From: Sva-07 sp963707515
GTDB taxonomy: Bacteria > Actinomycetota > Acidimicrobiia > Acidimicrobiales > Ilumatobacteraceae
NCBI GenBank assembly: GCA_963707515.1
Contig: CAVPQI010000001.1
Location: 992,001 to 1,056,000 of the forward strand
Length of the DNA: 64,000 bases
Direction: 5' to 3'
Of the stretch, positions 33,485 to 43,247 are shown piece by piece. The notes below the pieces were generated by a model. It ran no database searches and had not been told where the DNA came from. It saw nothing but the letters and a program-made list of their open reading frames with translations. The stretch's first letter is position 1; each line of letters begins with the position of its first letter. The position numbers were made by a program, and so were the translations under genes.

Positions 33485-34105
33485 ATGGGGATCTTCGGAC
33501 GCGTCGGCAAGGGTCAGCCCGCCGACTGGCTGGTCGTCGGTCTCGGCAACCCGGGACCGAAGTACGCCCGCACCCGACACAACGTGGGTGAGGAGGCGGT
33601 GCAGTTGCTCGCCGAGCGCCACGGCGTCACGCTCAAGGGCGGGCGGGACAATGCCCTCGTGGCCGAGACCCGGTTCCCGAGCCGCGATGGTGAACAACGG
33701 GTCGTGCTGGCCTTCCCGATCACGTTCATGAACGACTCGGGCCAGGCGGTGAGCGCCCTCGTCCGGCGGTTCCGCATCGAGTCGCCGGAGCAGATCATCG
33801 TCGTCCAAGACGAGCTCGACCTGCCGCCGGGCGACCTCAAGATCAAGGCCGGAGGCGGGCTCGCCGGCCACAACGGCCTGCGCTCCATCAACCAACACCT
33901 CAAGTCGCCGGACTTCGTGCGCGTCCGCATCGGCGTCGGCAAGCCGCCCAGCAAGGAGGGCGGGGCCGGCCACGTGTTGTCGAAGGTCCCCAAGCGCGAC
34001 CGCGAGTTGCTCGACATCCGGGTCGTCGACGCCGCCGACGCCGTCGAGCTGATCATCGCCGACGGTGTGGATGCCGCGATGCAGCGGTACAACGGCAAGC
34101 AGTGA
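33485..34105 (+). CDS. pth: Peptidyl-tRNA hydrolase
   Basis: The 206-residue protein has the Pth signatures WLVVGLGNPGPKYARTRHNVG with the catalytic His, PITFMNDSGQAV, IVVQDELDLPPGDLKIK with the catalytic Asp, GGGLAGHNGLRSI and RVRIGVGKP. It releases tRNA from prematurely dissociated peptidyl-tRNA. The ATG at 33485 (MGIFGRVGKG) adds about a dozen residues before the conserved core. Confidence 0.96.
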   Translation: MGIFGRVGKGQPADWLVVGLGNPGPKYARTRHNVGEEAVQLLAERHGVTLKGGRDNALVAETRFPSRDGEQRVVLAFPITFMNDSGQAVSALVRRFRIESPEQIIVVQDELDLPPGDLKIKAGGGLAGHNGLRSINQHLKSPDFVRVRIGVGKPPSKEGGAGHVLSKVPKRDRELLDIRVVDAADAVELIIADGVDAAMQRYNGKQ

Positions 34106-34430
34106 TCTCCCCGTCATCCCGCGCTGTCCTCCACGCCATCGTTCACCCCGTCGTCGACGCGATCCTCGAGGTCCTCGACGCCGTCGTCCACCCCGTCGTC
34201 GACGCCGTCGTCCACCCGCCCCGCGCCTCCGGAAATTTGTCGCCTACGTCTCGCTCGGCGGCACGAAACGGACAAATTTCGGATCACTGCGGGCCACACC
34301 CCGGGCCGCGCACCAGGCCACACTCCGGGCCGCGCCCCGAAATTTGTCGGCGGCATTCCGCCTGGCGACACGGAGCGGACAAATTTCGGTGGATCGATGC
34401 GGGAGCGGTGACGCGGAAGGTGCAGTGGGC
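34106..34430. repeat. Gap before mfd: short tandem repeats and two AAATTTGTC elements
   Basis: Bases 34140-34218 repeat CACCCCGTCGTCGACGC and GTCCTCGACGCCGTCGTC. Two palindromic elements follow at 34229-34282 and 34337-34389, with perfect outer arms GGAAATTTGTC / GACAAATTTCGG and CCGAAATTTGTC / GACAAATTTCGG and cores TCTCGCTCGGCGGCACGA and ATTCCGCCTGGCGACACG. GGGCCRCRC runs lie between them. No gene is visible. GGAAGG at 34415 is the mfd ribosome binding site. Confidence 0.8.
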
Positions 34431-37400
34431 GTGACGGACCGCGACGTGCGCGACCGAACCCGGCTCGCCGCAGCAGAGGATTCGGCCGACGACGGGCGGG
34501 GGGCGGCGCCGCTCGGGGCGCTGCCGGCGTTGTTGCGTGACGAGCCGGGGTTGACGCGGGCGCTCGGCGATCCGGCGGCGCGGCTGGCGATCGTCGAGGT
34601 GGCGCGCCCGATCTCGATCGCCGCCCTGTCGACGCTGTCCAGCCGGCGGCCGCTCGTCGTCGCCTGCCCAACCGGCACGATGGCGGGCCAGCTCGCCGAG
34701 GACCTCGCCCAGTTCCTGCCCGCCGGCGAGGTGGTCCACTTCCCCGGTTGGGAGACGCTGCCGTTCGAGCGGGTCAGCCCGAGCGTCGAGACGATGGGCA
34801 CCCGCCTCGACGTGCTCTGGCGACTGCGCCACCCCGACCGCTGCCCGGCGATCATCGTCGCCGGCGTCCGCGCCCTGATGCAGAAGCTCGGCCCGGGCGC
34901 GACGACGACCGACCCGATCGTGATCCGTCCGGCCGCCCTCGGTGGCGGGTCGGTCGACCCCGACGACCTGGCGCACCGCCTCGTCGAGTTCGGCTACCGC
35001 CGCGAGGAACTCGTCGAGCACCGCGGCGAGTTCGCCCGCCGCGGCGCGATCGTCGACGTCTTCCCCTCGACCGCCGACGCCCCGATCCGCATCGACCTGT
35101 GGGGCGACGAAGTCGACCGCCTGACCCGCTTCAGCGTCAACGACCAGCGCTCCATGAACGACCTCACCGAGGTGATGATCTTCCCGGCCCGCGAGCTGAT
35201 GCCGACCGAGGAGGTCCGCACGAAGGCGGCGGCGCTCGTCGCCAGCGAGCCGTGGGGTCGCGAGCAGTGGGAACGGCTCGCCGAGGGAACCCACTTCGAC
35301 GGCATGGAGAGTTGGCTGCCGTGGCTCGTCGACGACGACACCCTCGTCACCGACGTGCTCCCCGACACGGCCAAGGTCGTGCTCGTCGAACCGCGGCGGA
35401 TGCGCGACCGCGCCCTCGACCTGATCGCCGAGGAGGACGACCTCGCCCGCACGCTGGCGTCGACGTGGGCCCGCGACCCCGACAAGTCGTTCCCCCGCCT
35501 GCACGCCGACCCCGACACGCTGCTCGACCGCGCCGGCGGCACCGGCGGCACCGGCGGCGCTCGGGGCGGTGCGTTCTGGTCGATCGACTCGACGCCCGAG
35601 TCCCCCGACACGCCGCTCGTCGAAGCGTCCGGCTGGGGACCCGTCGCCGGCGACGGCACCGGCCTCACCGACCGCTTGACCGACCTCATCGGTCGCGGGT
35701 TCCGCGTCGTCGTCGCCGCCGACGGCACCGGCTCGGCGCAACGCCTCCACGACCTGCTCCTCGACAACGGCCTCGACTTCCGCGTCGTCCCCGCCGGCAC
35801 CGGCACCAGCACCGGCACCGACATCCCGGCCGGCTCGGGCCGGGTCGTCGTCGCCCCGCTCCATCGCGGCTGCACGCTGCCCAACGCCAAGGTCGCCATC
35901 GTCGCCGAGAGCGACCTCACCGGCCGCCGGCGCGCCCACCGCGCCGTCCGCAAGCGCCGCGGCGACACCGCCAGCACGTTCGAAGACCTCAAGGCGGGCA
36001 GCTACGTCGTGCACCACCAGCACGGCGTCGGCAAGTACGAAGGAATGGTCAAACGGGCGATCGGCGGCGTCGAGCGCGACTACCTGCTCATCTCGTACAA
36101 GGGCGGCGACAAGCTCTACGTGCCGTCTGACCAGATCGACACGCTGCGCCAGTACGTCGGCGGCGAAGCACCGACGCTGCACCGCCTCGGCGGATCCGAC
36201 TTCGCCAAGACCAAGAGCCGCGTCCGCTCGGCGATCCGCGAGATCGCCCAGGAGCTCGTCGTCCTCTACCAGAAGCGGGTCAACGCCGAGGGCCACGCCT
36301 TCGCCCAGGACACGCCGTGGCAGGCGGAGATGGAAGAGGCGTTCCCGTACGTCGAGACGCCCGACCAGCGCACGGCGATCGACGACATCAAGCGCGACAT
36401 GGAGTTGCCGCACCCGATGGACCGCCTGGTGTGCGGCGACGTCGGCTTCGGCAAGACCGAGGTCGCCATCCGTGCCGCGTTCAAGGCGATCCAGGACGGC
36501 AAGCAGGTGGCGGTGCTGGCACCGACCACCTTGTTGGCAACTCAACATGGCAACACGTTCGCCGACCGTTTCGCCGGGTTCCCGATCCGCGTCGAGGTGC
36601 TCTCGCGGTTCCTCACCGCCGGGCAGGCGAAGAAGGTCATCGAAGGCGTCAAGAGCGGCGAGGTCGACTGCATCATCGGCACCCACCGCCTGCTCGCCAA
36701 CGACGTCACGTTCAAGGACCTCGGCCTGCTGATCGTCGACGAGGAGCAGCGCTTCGGCGTGCAGCACAAAGAGACGATGAAGAAGATGAAGACCAACGTC
36801 GACGTCCTCACGCTCTCCGCCACGCCGATCCCGCGCACCTTGGAGATGTCGCTCGTCGGCATCCGCGACCTCTCCCTGCTGCAGACCCCGCCGGCCGACC
36901 GGATGCCGATCCTCACCTACGTCGGCGAGTACGACGAGCGAGTGGCCGTCGAGGCGATCCGTCGCGAGCTGCTCCGAGAAGGCCAGGTCTTCTGGGTGCA
37001 CAACCGGGTGCAGTCGATCGAGACCGCCGCCCGCCGCCTGCGCGAGCTCGTGCCCGAGGCGCGCATCGCCATCGCGCACGGCCAGATGGACGAAAGCACG
37101 CTGGAGACCGTCGTCCAGGACTTCTGGGACGGCCAGTACGACGTGCTGGTGTGCACGACGATCATCGAGTCGGGCATCGACATGCCGACGGTCAACACAC
37201 TCGTCGTCGAGCGCTCCGACCTCCTCGGCCTCGGTCAGATGCACCAGCTGCGTGGCCGTGTCGGCCGCTCGGGGCAGCGGGCGTACGCCTACCTCTTCCA
37301 CCCCCGCGACAAGATCCTCACCGAGGAGGCCTACGAGCGATTGCGCACGATCGGTGAGTCGACCGAGCTCGGGTCGGGGTTCAAGATCGCCATGCGTGAC

Positions 37401-38006
37401 CTCGAGATCCGTGGCGCGGGCAACCTGCTCGGCGAGTCGCAGTCGGGCCACATCGCCGCCGTCGGCTACGACCTCTACTGCCAGATGGTGACCGAAGCGG
37501 TCAGCGAGATGAAGGGTGAGCCGGCACCCAACCGCCCGCCCGAGATCAAGCTCGACGTGCCGACCGACGCCTACCTCCCCGACGACTACGTCACCAAGGA
37601 GGAGCTGCGGCTCGAGGCCTATCGCCGGCTCGCCGGGGTCACCAGCGAAGCGCAGGTCGACGACATCCGCACCGAGTGGGAGGACCGCTACGGCCCGCTG
37701 CCCGAGCCGGCGGCGGCCCTGTTGCAGGTCGGGTACCTGCGCGCCGAATGTCATCGACTGGGGATCAACGACATCCAGATCAGCGGATCGGCATCGTCGG
37801 GCGGGAGCGCCAAGCTGGCGCCGCTCGAGCTGAAGCTGTCCGAGACGATGCGGCTGCGGCGGATCTCCAAGGGCGCCAAGTACAAAGAGGACCTCGGTCA
37901 GCTCGTCGTGCCACTCCCCCGCGGCACGGACCCGTCGACGTTCCTCTCCCGCTTCCTCCGCGACCTCGTGCCGGCCGAGGACGAGCCGGCTGCGGCGAGC
38001 ACGTGA
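34431..38006 (+). CDS. mfd: Transcription-repair coupling factor Mfd
   Basis: At 1191 residues this is full length. The UvrB-like N-terminus has GTMAGQLAEDL, FPGWETLPFERVSPS and RREELVEHRGEFARRGAIVDVF. The RNA-polymerase-interaction domain has GSYVVHHQHGVGKYEGM and LLISYKGGDKLYVPSDQID. The translocase has Walker A GDVGFGKTEVAIRAAFKA, APTTLLATQHGNTF, GTHRLL, DEEQRFGVQHKE, LSATPIPRTLEMSL, TTIIESGIDMPTVNTL and QLRGRVGRSGQRAYAYLF. It displaces stalled RNA polymerase and recruits UvrA. A Gly/Thr repeat (GGTGGTGGARGG) lies in the variable middle. The GTG at 34431 is preferred; 34425 is also possible. Confidence 0.97.
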   Translation: MTDRDVRDRTRLAAAEDSADDGRGAAPLGALPALLRDEPGLTRALGDPAARLAIVEVARPISIAALSTLSSRRPLVVACPTGTMAGQLAEDLAQFLPAGEVVHFPGWETLPFERVSPSVETMGTRLDVLWRLRHPDRCPAIIVAGVRALMQKLGPGATTTDPIVIRPAALGGGSVDPDDLAHRLVEFGYRREELVEHRGEFARRGAIVDVFPSTADAPIRIDLWGDEVDRLTRFSVNDQRSMNDLTEVMIFPARELMPTEEVRTKAAALVASEPWGREQWERLAEGTHFDGMESWLPWLVDDDTLVTDVLPDTAKVVLVEPRRMRDRALDLIAEEDDLARTLASTWARDPDKSFPRLHADPDTLLDRAGGTGGTGGARGGAFWSIDSTPESPDTPLVEASGWGPVAGDGTGLTDRLTDLIGRGFRVVVAADGTGSAQRLHDLLLDNGLDFRVVPAGTGTSTGTDIPAGSGRVVVAPLHRGCTLPNAKVAIVAESDLTGRRRAHRAVRKRRGDTASTFEDLKAGSYVVHHQHGVGKYEGMVKRAIGGVERDYLLISYKGGDKLYVPSDQIDTLRQYVGGEAPTLHRLGGSDFAKTKSRVRSAIREIAQELVVLYQKRVNAEGHAFAQDTPWQAEMEEAFPYVETPDQRTAIDDIKRDMELPHPMDRLVCGDVGFGKTEVAIRAAFKAIQDGKQVAVLAPTTLLATQHGNTFADRFAGFPIRVEVLSRFLTAGQAKKVIEGVKSGEVDCIIGTHRLLANDVTFKDLGLLIVDEEQRFGVQHKETMKKMKTNVDVLTLSATPIPRTLEMSLVGIRDLSLLQTPPADRMPILTYVGEYDERVAVEAIRRELLREGQVFWVHNRVQSIETAARRLRELVPEARIAIAHGQMDESTLETVVQDFWDGQYDVLVCTTIIESGIDMPTVNTLVVERSDLLGLGQMHQLRGRVGRSGQRAYAYLFHPRDKILTEEAYERLRTIGESTELGSGFKIAMRDLEIRGAGNLLGESQSGHIAAVGYDLYCQMVTEAVSEMKGEPAPNRPPEIKLDVPTDAYLPDDYVTKEELRLEAYRRLAGVTSEAQVDDIRTEWEDRYGPLPEPAAALLQVGYLRAECHRLGINDIQISGSASSGGSAKLAPLELKLSETMRLRRISKGAKYKEDLGQLVVPLPRGTDPSTFLSRFLRDLVPAEDEPAAAST

Positions 38007-38073
38007 CGAGAGCACGTGACGGAAGCACGTGACGAAAGGGACCCGTCCCCATCCGTCAGTCCCCATCCGTCAC
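38001..38073. repeat. Repeat and hairpin after mfd (GGGACCCGTCCCC type)
   Basis: AGCACGTGACG is repeated three times, starting inside the mfd stop codon, and runs into GTGACGAAAGGGACCC / GTCCCCATCCGTCAG, then a second CCCCATCCGTCAC. The inner GGGAC/GTCCC and outer GTGACG/CGTCAC pair. It resembles the copy at 40474. Confidence 0.65.
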
Positions 38074-38131
38074 CTGCTCCCTGCTCGATCGTGTGATCGC
38101 GGCTGGGGCGGGTCGGGGATCGTTGGGTAGC

Positions 38132-38854
38132 GTGCGTGGCGTGTTGCGACGCTCGGTGACGGTCCTGTTCGCGGTCGGCCTCATGGCGGTCACCGCCGGG
38201 TGCACGACGTTCTCCGACAACGACGCCGTCGCCCGCGTCGGCGACACCGAGCTGACGCGCGAGGCGTTCGAGACGCAGCTCACCGATCTCGGGGTGACGC
38301 CCACCGACGTGATCAGCGCCGACGCCGTGCGCGGTGAGATCACCAACTGGATCCTCGAGCAGCTGGCCGCCCTGCCCGTCGACGAGGAGGCGCTGGCCGC
38401 CGACTACGACGCCGGCATCGACACCAGCGGCGCGCTGTGCGTGGCGGCAATGGTCGTCGCGGACGAGGCCACGGCCGCCGAGGTGCAGGGCGAGCTCGAG
38501 GACGGCGCCGCCTTTGCCGACCTCTTCGCCGCCAACAACCTCGACCAGCAGCTGGCCACGACCGGCGGTGCGCTGCCGTGCCTGACCGCTGCCGACATCG
38601 AAGCGGCAGATGGCGTCCCCTTCCTCGATGTCGCTGTCGGCCTCGATGCCACGAACCGCTCCGGCTTCGCCCCGCTCGTCGACGAGGCCGGCACCGAGGT
38701 CGCCTGGGTGATCCTCGAGTTCCGGCCGTTCGCCGAGCTGACCGCCGAGGACGTCGCCGAGGTGTCCAGCGGCCGGGCCACCGCAGACGTCCACGTCGAC
38801 CCGCGGTACGGCACGTTCGACCAGCTCTCGGCGCGGGTCGTCCCGCTCGGCTGA
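38132..38854 (+). CDS. Lipoprotein with SurA/PpiC-like N-terminal domain
   Basis: The protein has about 240 residues. The signal peptide SVTVLFAVGLMAVTAGC ends in a lipobox (VTAGC), predicting a lipid-anchored extracytoplasmic protein. The following ARVGDTELTREAFETQLTDL is typical of SurA/PrsA chaperone N-domains. A parvulin-like region may be present in the middle (AMVVADEATAAEVQGELEDG, FADLFAAN) but is degenerate. It probably assists folding of exported proteins. A lipoprotein gene lies in the mfd-mazG-eno neighbourhood of other actinobacteria too. GTG starts at 38132 and 38141 are both possible. Confidence 0.75.
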   Translation: MRGVLRRSVTVLFAVGLMAVTAGCTTFSDNDAVARVGDTELTREAFETQLTDLGVTPTDVISADAVRGEITNWILEQLAALPVDEEALAADYDAGIDTSGALCVAAMVVADEATAAEVQGELEDGAAFADLFAANNLDQQLATTGGALPCLTAADIEAADGVPFLDVAVGLDATNRSGFAPLVDEAGTEVAWVILEFRPFAELTAEDVAEVSSGRATADVHVDPRYGTFDQLSARVVPLG

Positions 38855-38869
38855 GCGAGGACATCGACG

Positions 38870-40405
38870 ATGACCGGCGCCGCGAGCCGCCCGCGCATCG
38901 TCGTCGTCGGACTCGGCCCCGGCGGACGCCAGCACGTCACCGTCGAGACGCTCGATCAGATCGAGCGGGTCACGCACCGCTACCTGCGCACCCGCATCCA
39001 TCCGACCGCCGATCTCGTCGGCGAGGCCACCTCGTTCGACGAGCTCTACGAACGCGCCGACACGTTCGACCACGTGTATGCGGCGATCGCCGACGCCCTG
39101 GTCGCTGCCGCCGGTGAGCACGGCGAGATCCTCTACGCCGTTCCCGGGTCACCGCTCGTCCTCGAGCGCACGGTGCGCACCCTGCGCGACCGAGCCGAGA
39201 TCGTGTGCGACGTGCGGCCGGCGATGTCGTTCCTCGACGTCGTCTGGTCGCGTCTCGGCATCGACCCGATCGAAGCCGGTGCGCGCCTCGTCGACGGGCA
39301 CGACTTCGCCGTCGCCGCCGCCGGCGAACGGGGCCCGCTGCTCGTCGCCCACACCCACGCCAACTGGGTCCTGTCGGACATCAAGCTCGCCGTCGAGGGG
39401 GCCGACGGCTCGGAGCCGGTGACGATCCTGCGGGCCCTCGGCACACCGGACGAGCAGATCGTCGAGACGACGTGGTCGGAACTCGACCGCACGATCGAGG
39501 CCGATCACCTGACGTCGATCTGGATCCCCGAGCTCGCCGCCCCCGTCGGCGCGGAGTACGTCCGCTTCCACCAATTGACGCGGACACTGCGCGAGCAGTG
39601 CCCGTGGGACATCGAACAGACCCACGACTCGCTCGTGCCGTACCTCCTCGAGGAGAGCTACGAGGTGGTCGACGCCATCGCCGGCCTCGACGCCGATGAC
39701 CCGTCAACGGACGAGCACCTCATCGAGGAGCTCGGCGACCTGCTCTACCAGATCGAGTTCCACGCCACGATCGCCGAGCAGGAGGGCCGGTTCACGATCG
39801 CCGACGTCGCGTCGGGCATCCACGACAAGCTCGTGCGCCGCCATCCCCACGTGTTCGGCGACCTCGCCGGCAGCGACCTCGACACCGACGAGGTGCTCAG
39901 CAACTGGGACGCCATCAAGCGCGCCGAGAAGCAGCGCACGTCGATCTTCGACGGCATCCCGCGCTCGATGCCGGCGCTGTCCTACGCCGCCACGATCGGC
40001 CGGAAGGCGTCGAAGGTCGGCTTCGACTGGGACGACGTCCGCGGCGCGTTCCCGAAGATCGCCGAGGAGGTCGCCGAGCTCGATCACGAGATCGAAGCGG
40101 CGCTGCTCGACACAGCCGAGATGGCCCACGGATCCGAGACATCCGAGGCATCCGAGGCATCCGAGACGTCCGAGGCATCCAGCAGCCGCGTGGTCGAGGA
40201 GCTCGGCGACCTGCTCTTCGCCGTCGTCAACGTGGCCCGCCACCTCGCCGTCGATCCCGAGCTCGCCCTGCGCGCCGCTGCCGACAAGTTCCGCGCCCGG
40301 TTCGAGCAGGTGGAGCGGCTCGCCACCGAACGCGGGATCGACCTCGCGGGTGCCGGACTCCCGGTGCTCGACGCGCTGTGGGACGAGGTCAAGTCCGCCG
40401 AGTGA
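38870..40405 (+). CDS. mazG: MazG nucleotide pyrophosphohydrolase with N-terminal tetrapyrrole-methylase-like domain
   Basis: The 511-residue protein has an N-terminal SAM-methylase-like domain (IVVVGLGPGGRQHV, YAVPGSPLVLERTV, YabN_N type) followed by two MazG units. The first has LREQCPWDIEQTHDSLVPYL, EESYEVVDAI and EELGDLLYQIEFHA (ExxE...ExxD metal site). The second has AEEVAELDHEIEAA and EELGDLLFAVVNVARHL. MazG hydrolyses non-canonical NTPs. Between the two halves of the second site lies a Ser/Glu/Thr/Ala repeat (ETSEASEASETSEASSS) encoded by TCCGAGGCA units at about 40133-40185. Confidence 0.93.
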   Translation: MTGAASRPRIVVVGLGPGGRQHVTVETLDQIERVTHRYLRTRIHPTADLVGEATSFDELYERADTFDHVYAAIADALVAAAGEHGEILYAVPGSPLVLERTVRTLRDRAEIVCDVRPAMSFLDVVWSRLGIDPIEAGARLVDGHDFAVAAAGERGPLLVAHTHANWVLSDIKLAVEGADGSEPVTILRALGTPDEQIVETTWSELDRTIEADHLTSIWIPELAAPVGAEYVRFHQLTRTLREQCPWDIEQTHDSLVPYLLEESYEVVDAIAGLDADDPSTDEHLIEELGDLLYQIEFHATIAEQEGRFTIADVASGIHDKLVRRHPHVFGDLAGSDLDTDEVLSNWDAIKRAEKQRTSIFDGIPRSMPALSYAATIGRKASKVGFDWDDVRGAFPKIAEEVAELDHEIEAALLDTAEMAHGSETSEASEASETSEASSSRVVEELGDLLFAVVNVARHLAVDPELALRAAADKFRARFEQVERLATERGIDLAGAGLPVLDALWDEVKSAE

Positions 40406-40416
40406 GCGGCCCGCGC

Positions 40417-40508
40417 GAGCACGTGACGATCGGGACCGTCACCGAACGGCTCACCCAAACGTCGCATGAGCACGTGACGATCGGGACCCGTCCCCAAACG
40501 TCACATGA
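40417..40508. repeat. Hairpin repeats between convergent genes (GGGACCCGTCCCC type)
   Basis: GAGCACGTGACGATCGGGAC occurs twice. The second copy forms GTGACGATCGGGAC, CC, GTCCCCAAACGTCAC (40474-40504), paired at GTGACG/CGTCAC and GGGAC/GTCCC. It lies between the ends of mazG and the membrane-protein gene on the other strand, a good place for a two-way terminator. Confidence 0.65.
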
Positions 40509-40527
40509 ACCGGTCTTGCAGGCCGCG

Positions 40528-41646
40528 TCAGTCGATGGCGGGTGACGGTTCCGGACCGGGTGCGGGCTGGGCGGCCATCGCCACCAGCGTCTGCTCCCAC
40601 TCCGTCTTCCACCGCAGCCAGCGCAGCTCGATCACCTCGTCGAACACCGTCGTCGCCCGCCAGGTCGACAGGGCGAACGTCAGCGCCGGCAGCCCGTGGA
40701 CGACGGCAACCTGGATCATCCGGTCGCGATCGCTGAAGCCGTCCTCGGCGAGCCAGTCGTGGAGCCCGAGGGCGTTGATCCCCAGCGCACCGACCGCCGT
40801 CAGCAGCGGCAACCAGAACCAGGCACCGACGACGCGGCCCGGTGCACCGATGCGGTGCGCCTGGCGGGTGTGGTACTGGAACGGCAACCACACGACGAGG
40901 AAGCACACGGCCACGGCAACAGCGGCGATGGCGGCGACGGTCATGTCGTCGGGATCCTCGGCGAAACGGTCACGGGCCCACTCGACGACCTGCAGCGCGG
41001 CGACCGGCGCCGCGAACGCCGCCAGCCAGAGCACGATCGCCACCGACGAACTCGACCGGCGCTGGTAGCGCGTCGCCGGCACCAACCGCGAGGCGTCGGC
41101 CATCGCCAGTGCGCTCCACGAGACCAGGAGCACGGCGACCAGCGCGTGCACGACGCGCACCGCCGGCGAGGCGACGATCTCGGGATAGATCGACGTGGAG
41201 GCGGTGAGGACGACCACGGCGATGGAGACGAACTGCGCCAGCACGAGCATGTAACGGAGCCACCAGGTGGCGAACAGCCTCGGTGGCGGATCGGCGCGCA
41301 ACGGCACGAACGGCGTCGATCCGGCGTGGCTGTGGGCATACGACTGCGGCGGCGGCACAGGTGCCGGTGCACCCGACGACCTCACCCCCAACGTGGGCGG
41401 TTGCGGCGGTGATGGGGATGGTGACGGCGGTGATGGTGATGGTGGCGGCGGTGATGGCGGCGGCGGCGGCGATGGTGATGGCGGCGGCGGTGGTTGTGCT
41501 GGCGATGGCGGAGGCGGTGGTTGTGCTGGCGATGGCGATGGCGATGGCGATGGCGATGGCGAGTGCACCGCGGGCGACGGCAGGGCCGGTGGCGGGGCGT
41601 CGGGCGAACCGGAGCGCACCTCGCGCCGGTCCGGCTGGTCGCTCAT
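40528..41646 (-). CDS. Membrane protein with Pro-rich N-terminus, unknown function
   Basis: The 372-residue protein starts with about 100 residues dominated by Pro and Ser (PSPSPSPSPAQPPPPPSPAQ), encoded by a GGCGATGGC-type repeat. About six transmembrane segments follow (MLVLAQFVSIAVVVLTAS, ALVAVLLVSWSALAMA, SVAIVLWLAAFAAPVAAL, MTVAAIAAVAVAVCFLVVWL, AWFWLPLLTAVGALGINALG). The segment HRIGAPGRVVGAWFWLP recalls DUF4328-type membrane proteins, but I cannot confirm this. It overlaps the end of the next upstream gene by four bases (ATGA), so the two are an operon and probably paralogues. Confidence 0.75.
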   Translation of the reverse strand: MSDQPDRREVRSGSPDAPPPALPSPAVHSPSPSPSPSPSPAQPPPPPSPAQPPPPPSPSPPPPPSPPPPSPSPPSPSPSPPQPPTLGVRSSGAPAPVPPPQSYAHSHAGSTPFVPLRADPPPRLFATWWLRYMLVLAQFVSIAVVVLTASTSIYPEIVASPAVRVVHALVAVLLVSWSALAMADASRLVPATRYQRRSSSSVAIVLWLAAFAAPVAALQVVEWARDRFAEDPDDMTVAAIAAVAVAVCFLVVWLPFQYHTRQAHRIGAPGRVVGAWFWLPLLTAVGALGINALGLHDWLAEDGFSDRDRMIQVAVVHGLPALTFALSTWRATTVFDEVIELRWLRWKTEWEQTLVAMAAQPAPGPEPSPAID

Positions 41647-43247
41647 TGCCCGACGGTGGATCCGGGCGGACGGGCGGAGGATCGCGCCGCCCGCTGTTCG
41701 ACGAGCATGTTGTAGTGCTCTGCCTCGTGCTCGGCGGCGTCGCTGATGCTGCTGCACCCGTCGGTCACCGCCATCGTGGCCATCAACTGCACCAGCGCAC
41801 CGAGGGCGAGGTAGCCCGCCAGGTGACCGAAGCGGTCGGAGGCGGTGGCGTGGTCGATCGTCGACAGCCCACCGAGGCCCTGGATGTGCACCAGCAACAC
41901 GACGCCGAACACGTAGGTGATCCGCAACGGCGTCCGCCGCGCTCCGACGGCGTCGGCACTGCGCTCGAGGAGCATGAACGGCACCCACAGCACCAGTGCC
42001 TGGAGCACGAAGCCGATCACGACGCGACCGTTCGAGGAGTCGACGACGAACCGGTCGGCAATCAGCCACGTGCCGGCGACCGCGGCCGGCCACGCCACGG
42101 CGGCGATCAGCGGATTGCGCCGTCGGCCCGAGGCGCGGCGCACGTTGAGCACGGCGACGAACGTCCACAACATCGCCAGCACGACGATCCCGGCGGCCAA
42201 CGCCCGCGACGCCTCGTGGAGCACGTCGAGCGCATCCCACGCCCGGGTCCGCTGGCTCGGGGTGAGGTTGCCGTCGTCGGACTCCATCCAGAACATCAAC
42301 ATCACCGTCGCGCCCACGACGCTGAGCAGCGACTGCCCGGCGACCATGGTGACGAGGGCAATGCGCAACACACTGGCGCCCGGCACCAGCCGCACCTGGC
42401 GGGCATCGGCATCGAGGCGCGGGCACGAGGCACGACGGCCATCGCTGCCCGTGATCGCGGCGAGACCCTGACGGCGCGACGCGGCGACGTTGATCGCCTC
42501 CTCGACGATCCCCGAGGCACGCCAGGCGAGCAGGACGACGATCACGGTCGGCACGATGGCGACCACGGCGACGACCCACAGCGGTACCCACGTCCAGTCG
42601 TCGGTGCCGGCCGCATCGTCGACGGCGCCGTACCGGAGGACGACGAGCGTCGCCAACCCGACGATGCCGAGCACGACGGGCACCCACATCCAGCGGGCGA
42701 GGCGCGACGAGTGCCCCCCGACCTGGCGCACCACGGCGGCGAGATGGTTCAACGGACGGTAGGTCAGCGGGATGGCGAGCAGCAGCGCGACCAGGGCGAC
42801 GGCGAGCGGGATCGCCGCTGCGTCCTCGTCGGCGAACGGATCGACCTGGGCACCGAGATAGGCGACGACGCCGATCGACATGGCGATGAACGAGAAAGGC
42901 AACAGCCAGGTCAGCATCGCCTGACGCGGATCGGGGAGCGGGCGGTTCACCGCCGGGCCGACGAGGCGCCGGGCGTTCTCGGTCGTCACCCACGTCCACA
43001 CCATCACGCACGTCGCCGTGACGACGGTGGCGGCGAGCGCACCCCACATCAGCGCATCCGACCAGGGGCGATCATCGACGAGGCGATGCACCTGCAGGGC
43101 GACGAGGGAGAACATCGCGACCATCGCCGCCGCACCGATCACCCGCCACCGCCCCATCGCCAGCATCGTCGGCACGACGACGACCGGCGCCGGTACATCG
43201 GCAGTCGCTGACGAGTCATCGCTCGGCGCGCCCCAGCCGGTCTCCAC
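41643..43247 (-). CDS. Polytopic membrane protein, unknown function
   Basis: The protein has about 534 residues and at least ten predicted transmembrane segments in two similar halves (IGAAAMVAMFSLVALQ, MLTWLLPFSFIAMSIGVVAY, IPLAVALVALLLAIPL; later LVTMVAGQSLLSVVGATVML, LAAGIVVLAMLWTFVAVL, VIGFVLQALVLWVPFMLL). No catalytic motif is recognised. The GTG at 43247 may not be the true start: a Pro-rich reading frame starting at 43611 (MEPADPVWGVASPAPPISSP) resembles the N-terminus of the partner protein and would join it if one frameshift in the repeat at 43380-43550 were corrected. Confidence 0.7.
   Translation of the reverse strand: METGWGAPSDDSSATADVPAPVVVVPTMLAMGRWRVIGAAAMVAMFSLVALQVHRLVDDRPWSDALMWGALAATVVTATCVMVWTWVTTENARRLVGPAVNRPLPDPRQAMLTWLLPFSFIAMSIGVVAYLGAQVDPFADEDAAAIPLAVALVALLLAIPLTYRPLNHLAAVVRQVGGHSSRLARWMWVPVVLGIVGLATLVVLRYGAVDDAAGTDDWTWVPLWVVAVVAIVPTVIVVLLAWRASGIVEEAINVAASRRQGLAAITGSDGRRASCPRLDADARQVRLVPGASVLRIALVTMVAGQSLLSVVGATVMLMFWMESDDGNLTPSQRTRAWDALDVLHEASRALAAGIVVLAMLWTFVAVLNVRRASGRRRNPLIAAVAWPAAVAGTWLIADRFVVDSSNGRVVIGFVLQALVLWVPFMLLERSADAVGARRTPLRITYVFGVVLLVHIQGLGGLSTIDHATASDRFGHLAGYLALGALVQLMATMAVTDGCSSISDAAEHEAEHYNMLVEQRAARSSARPPGSTVGQ

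Noticed and set aside
34284..38066. Open frame of about 1260 residues antisense to mfd
   Set aside because: mfd is unmistakable on the plus strand. The antisense product has no family features and the composition of a shadow frame.
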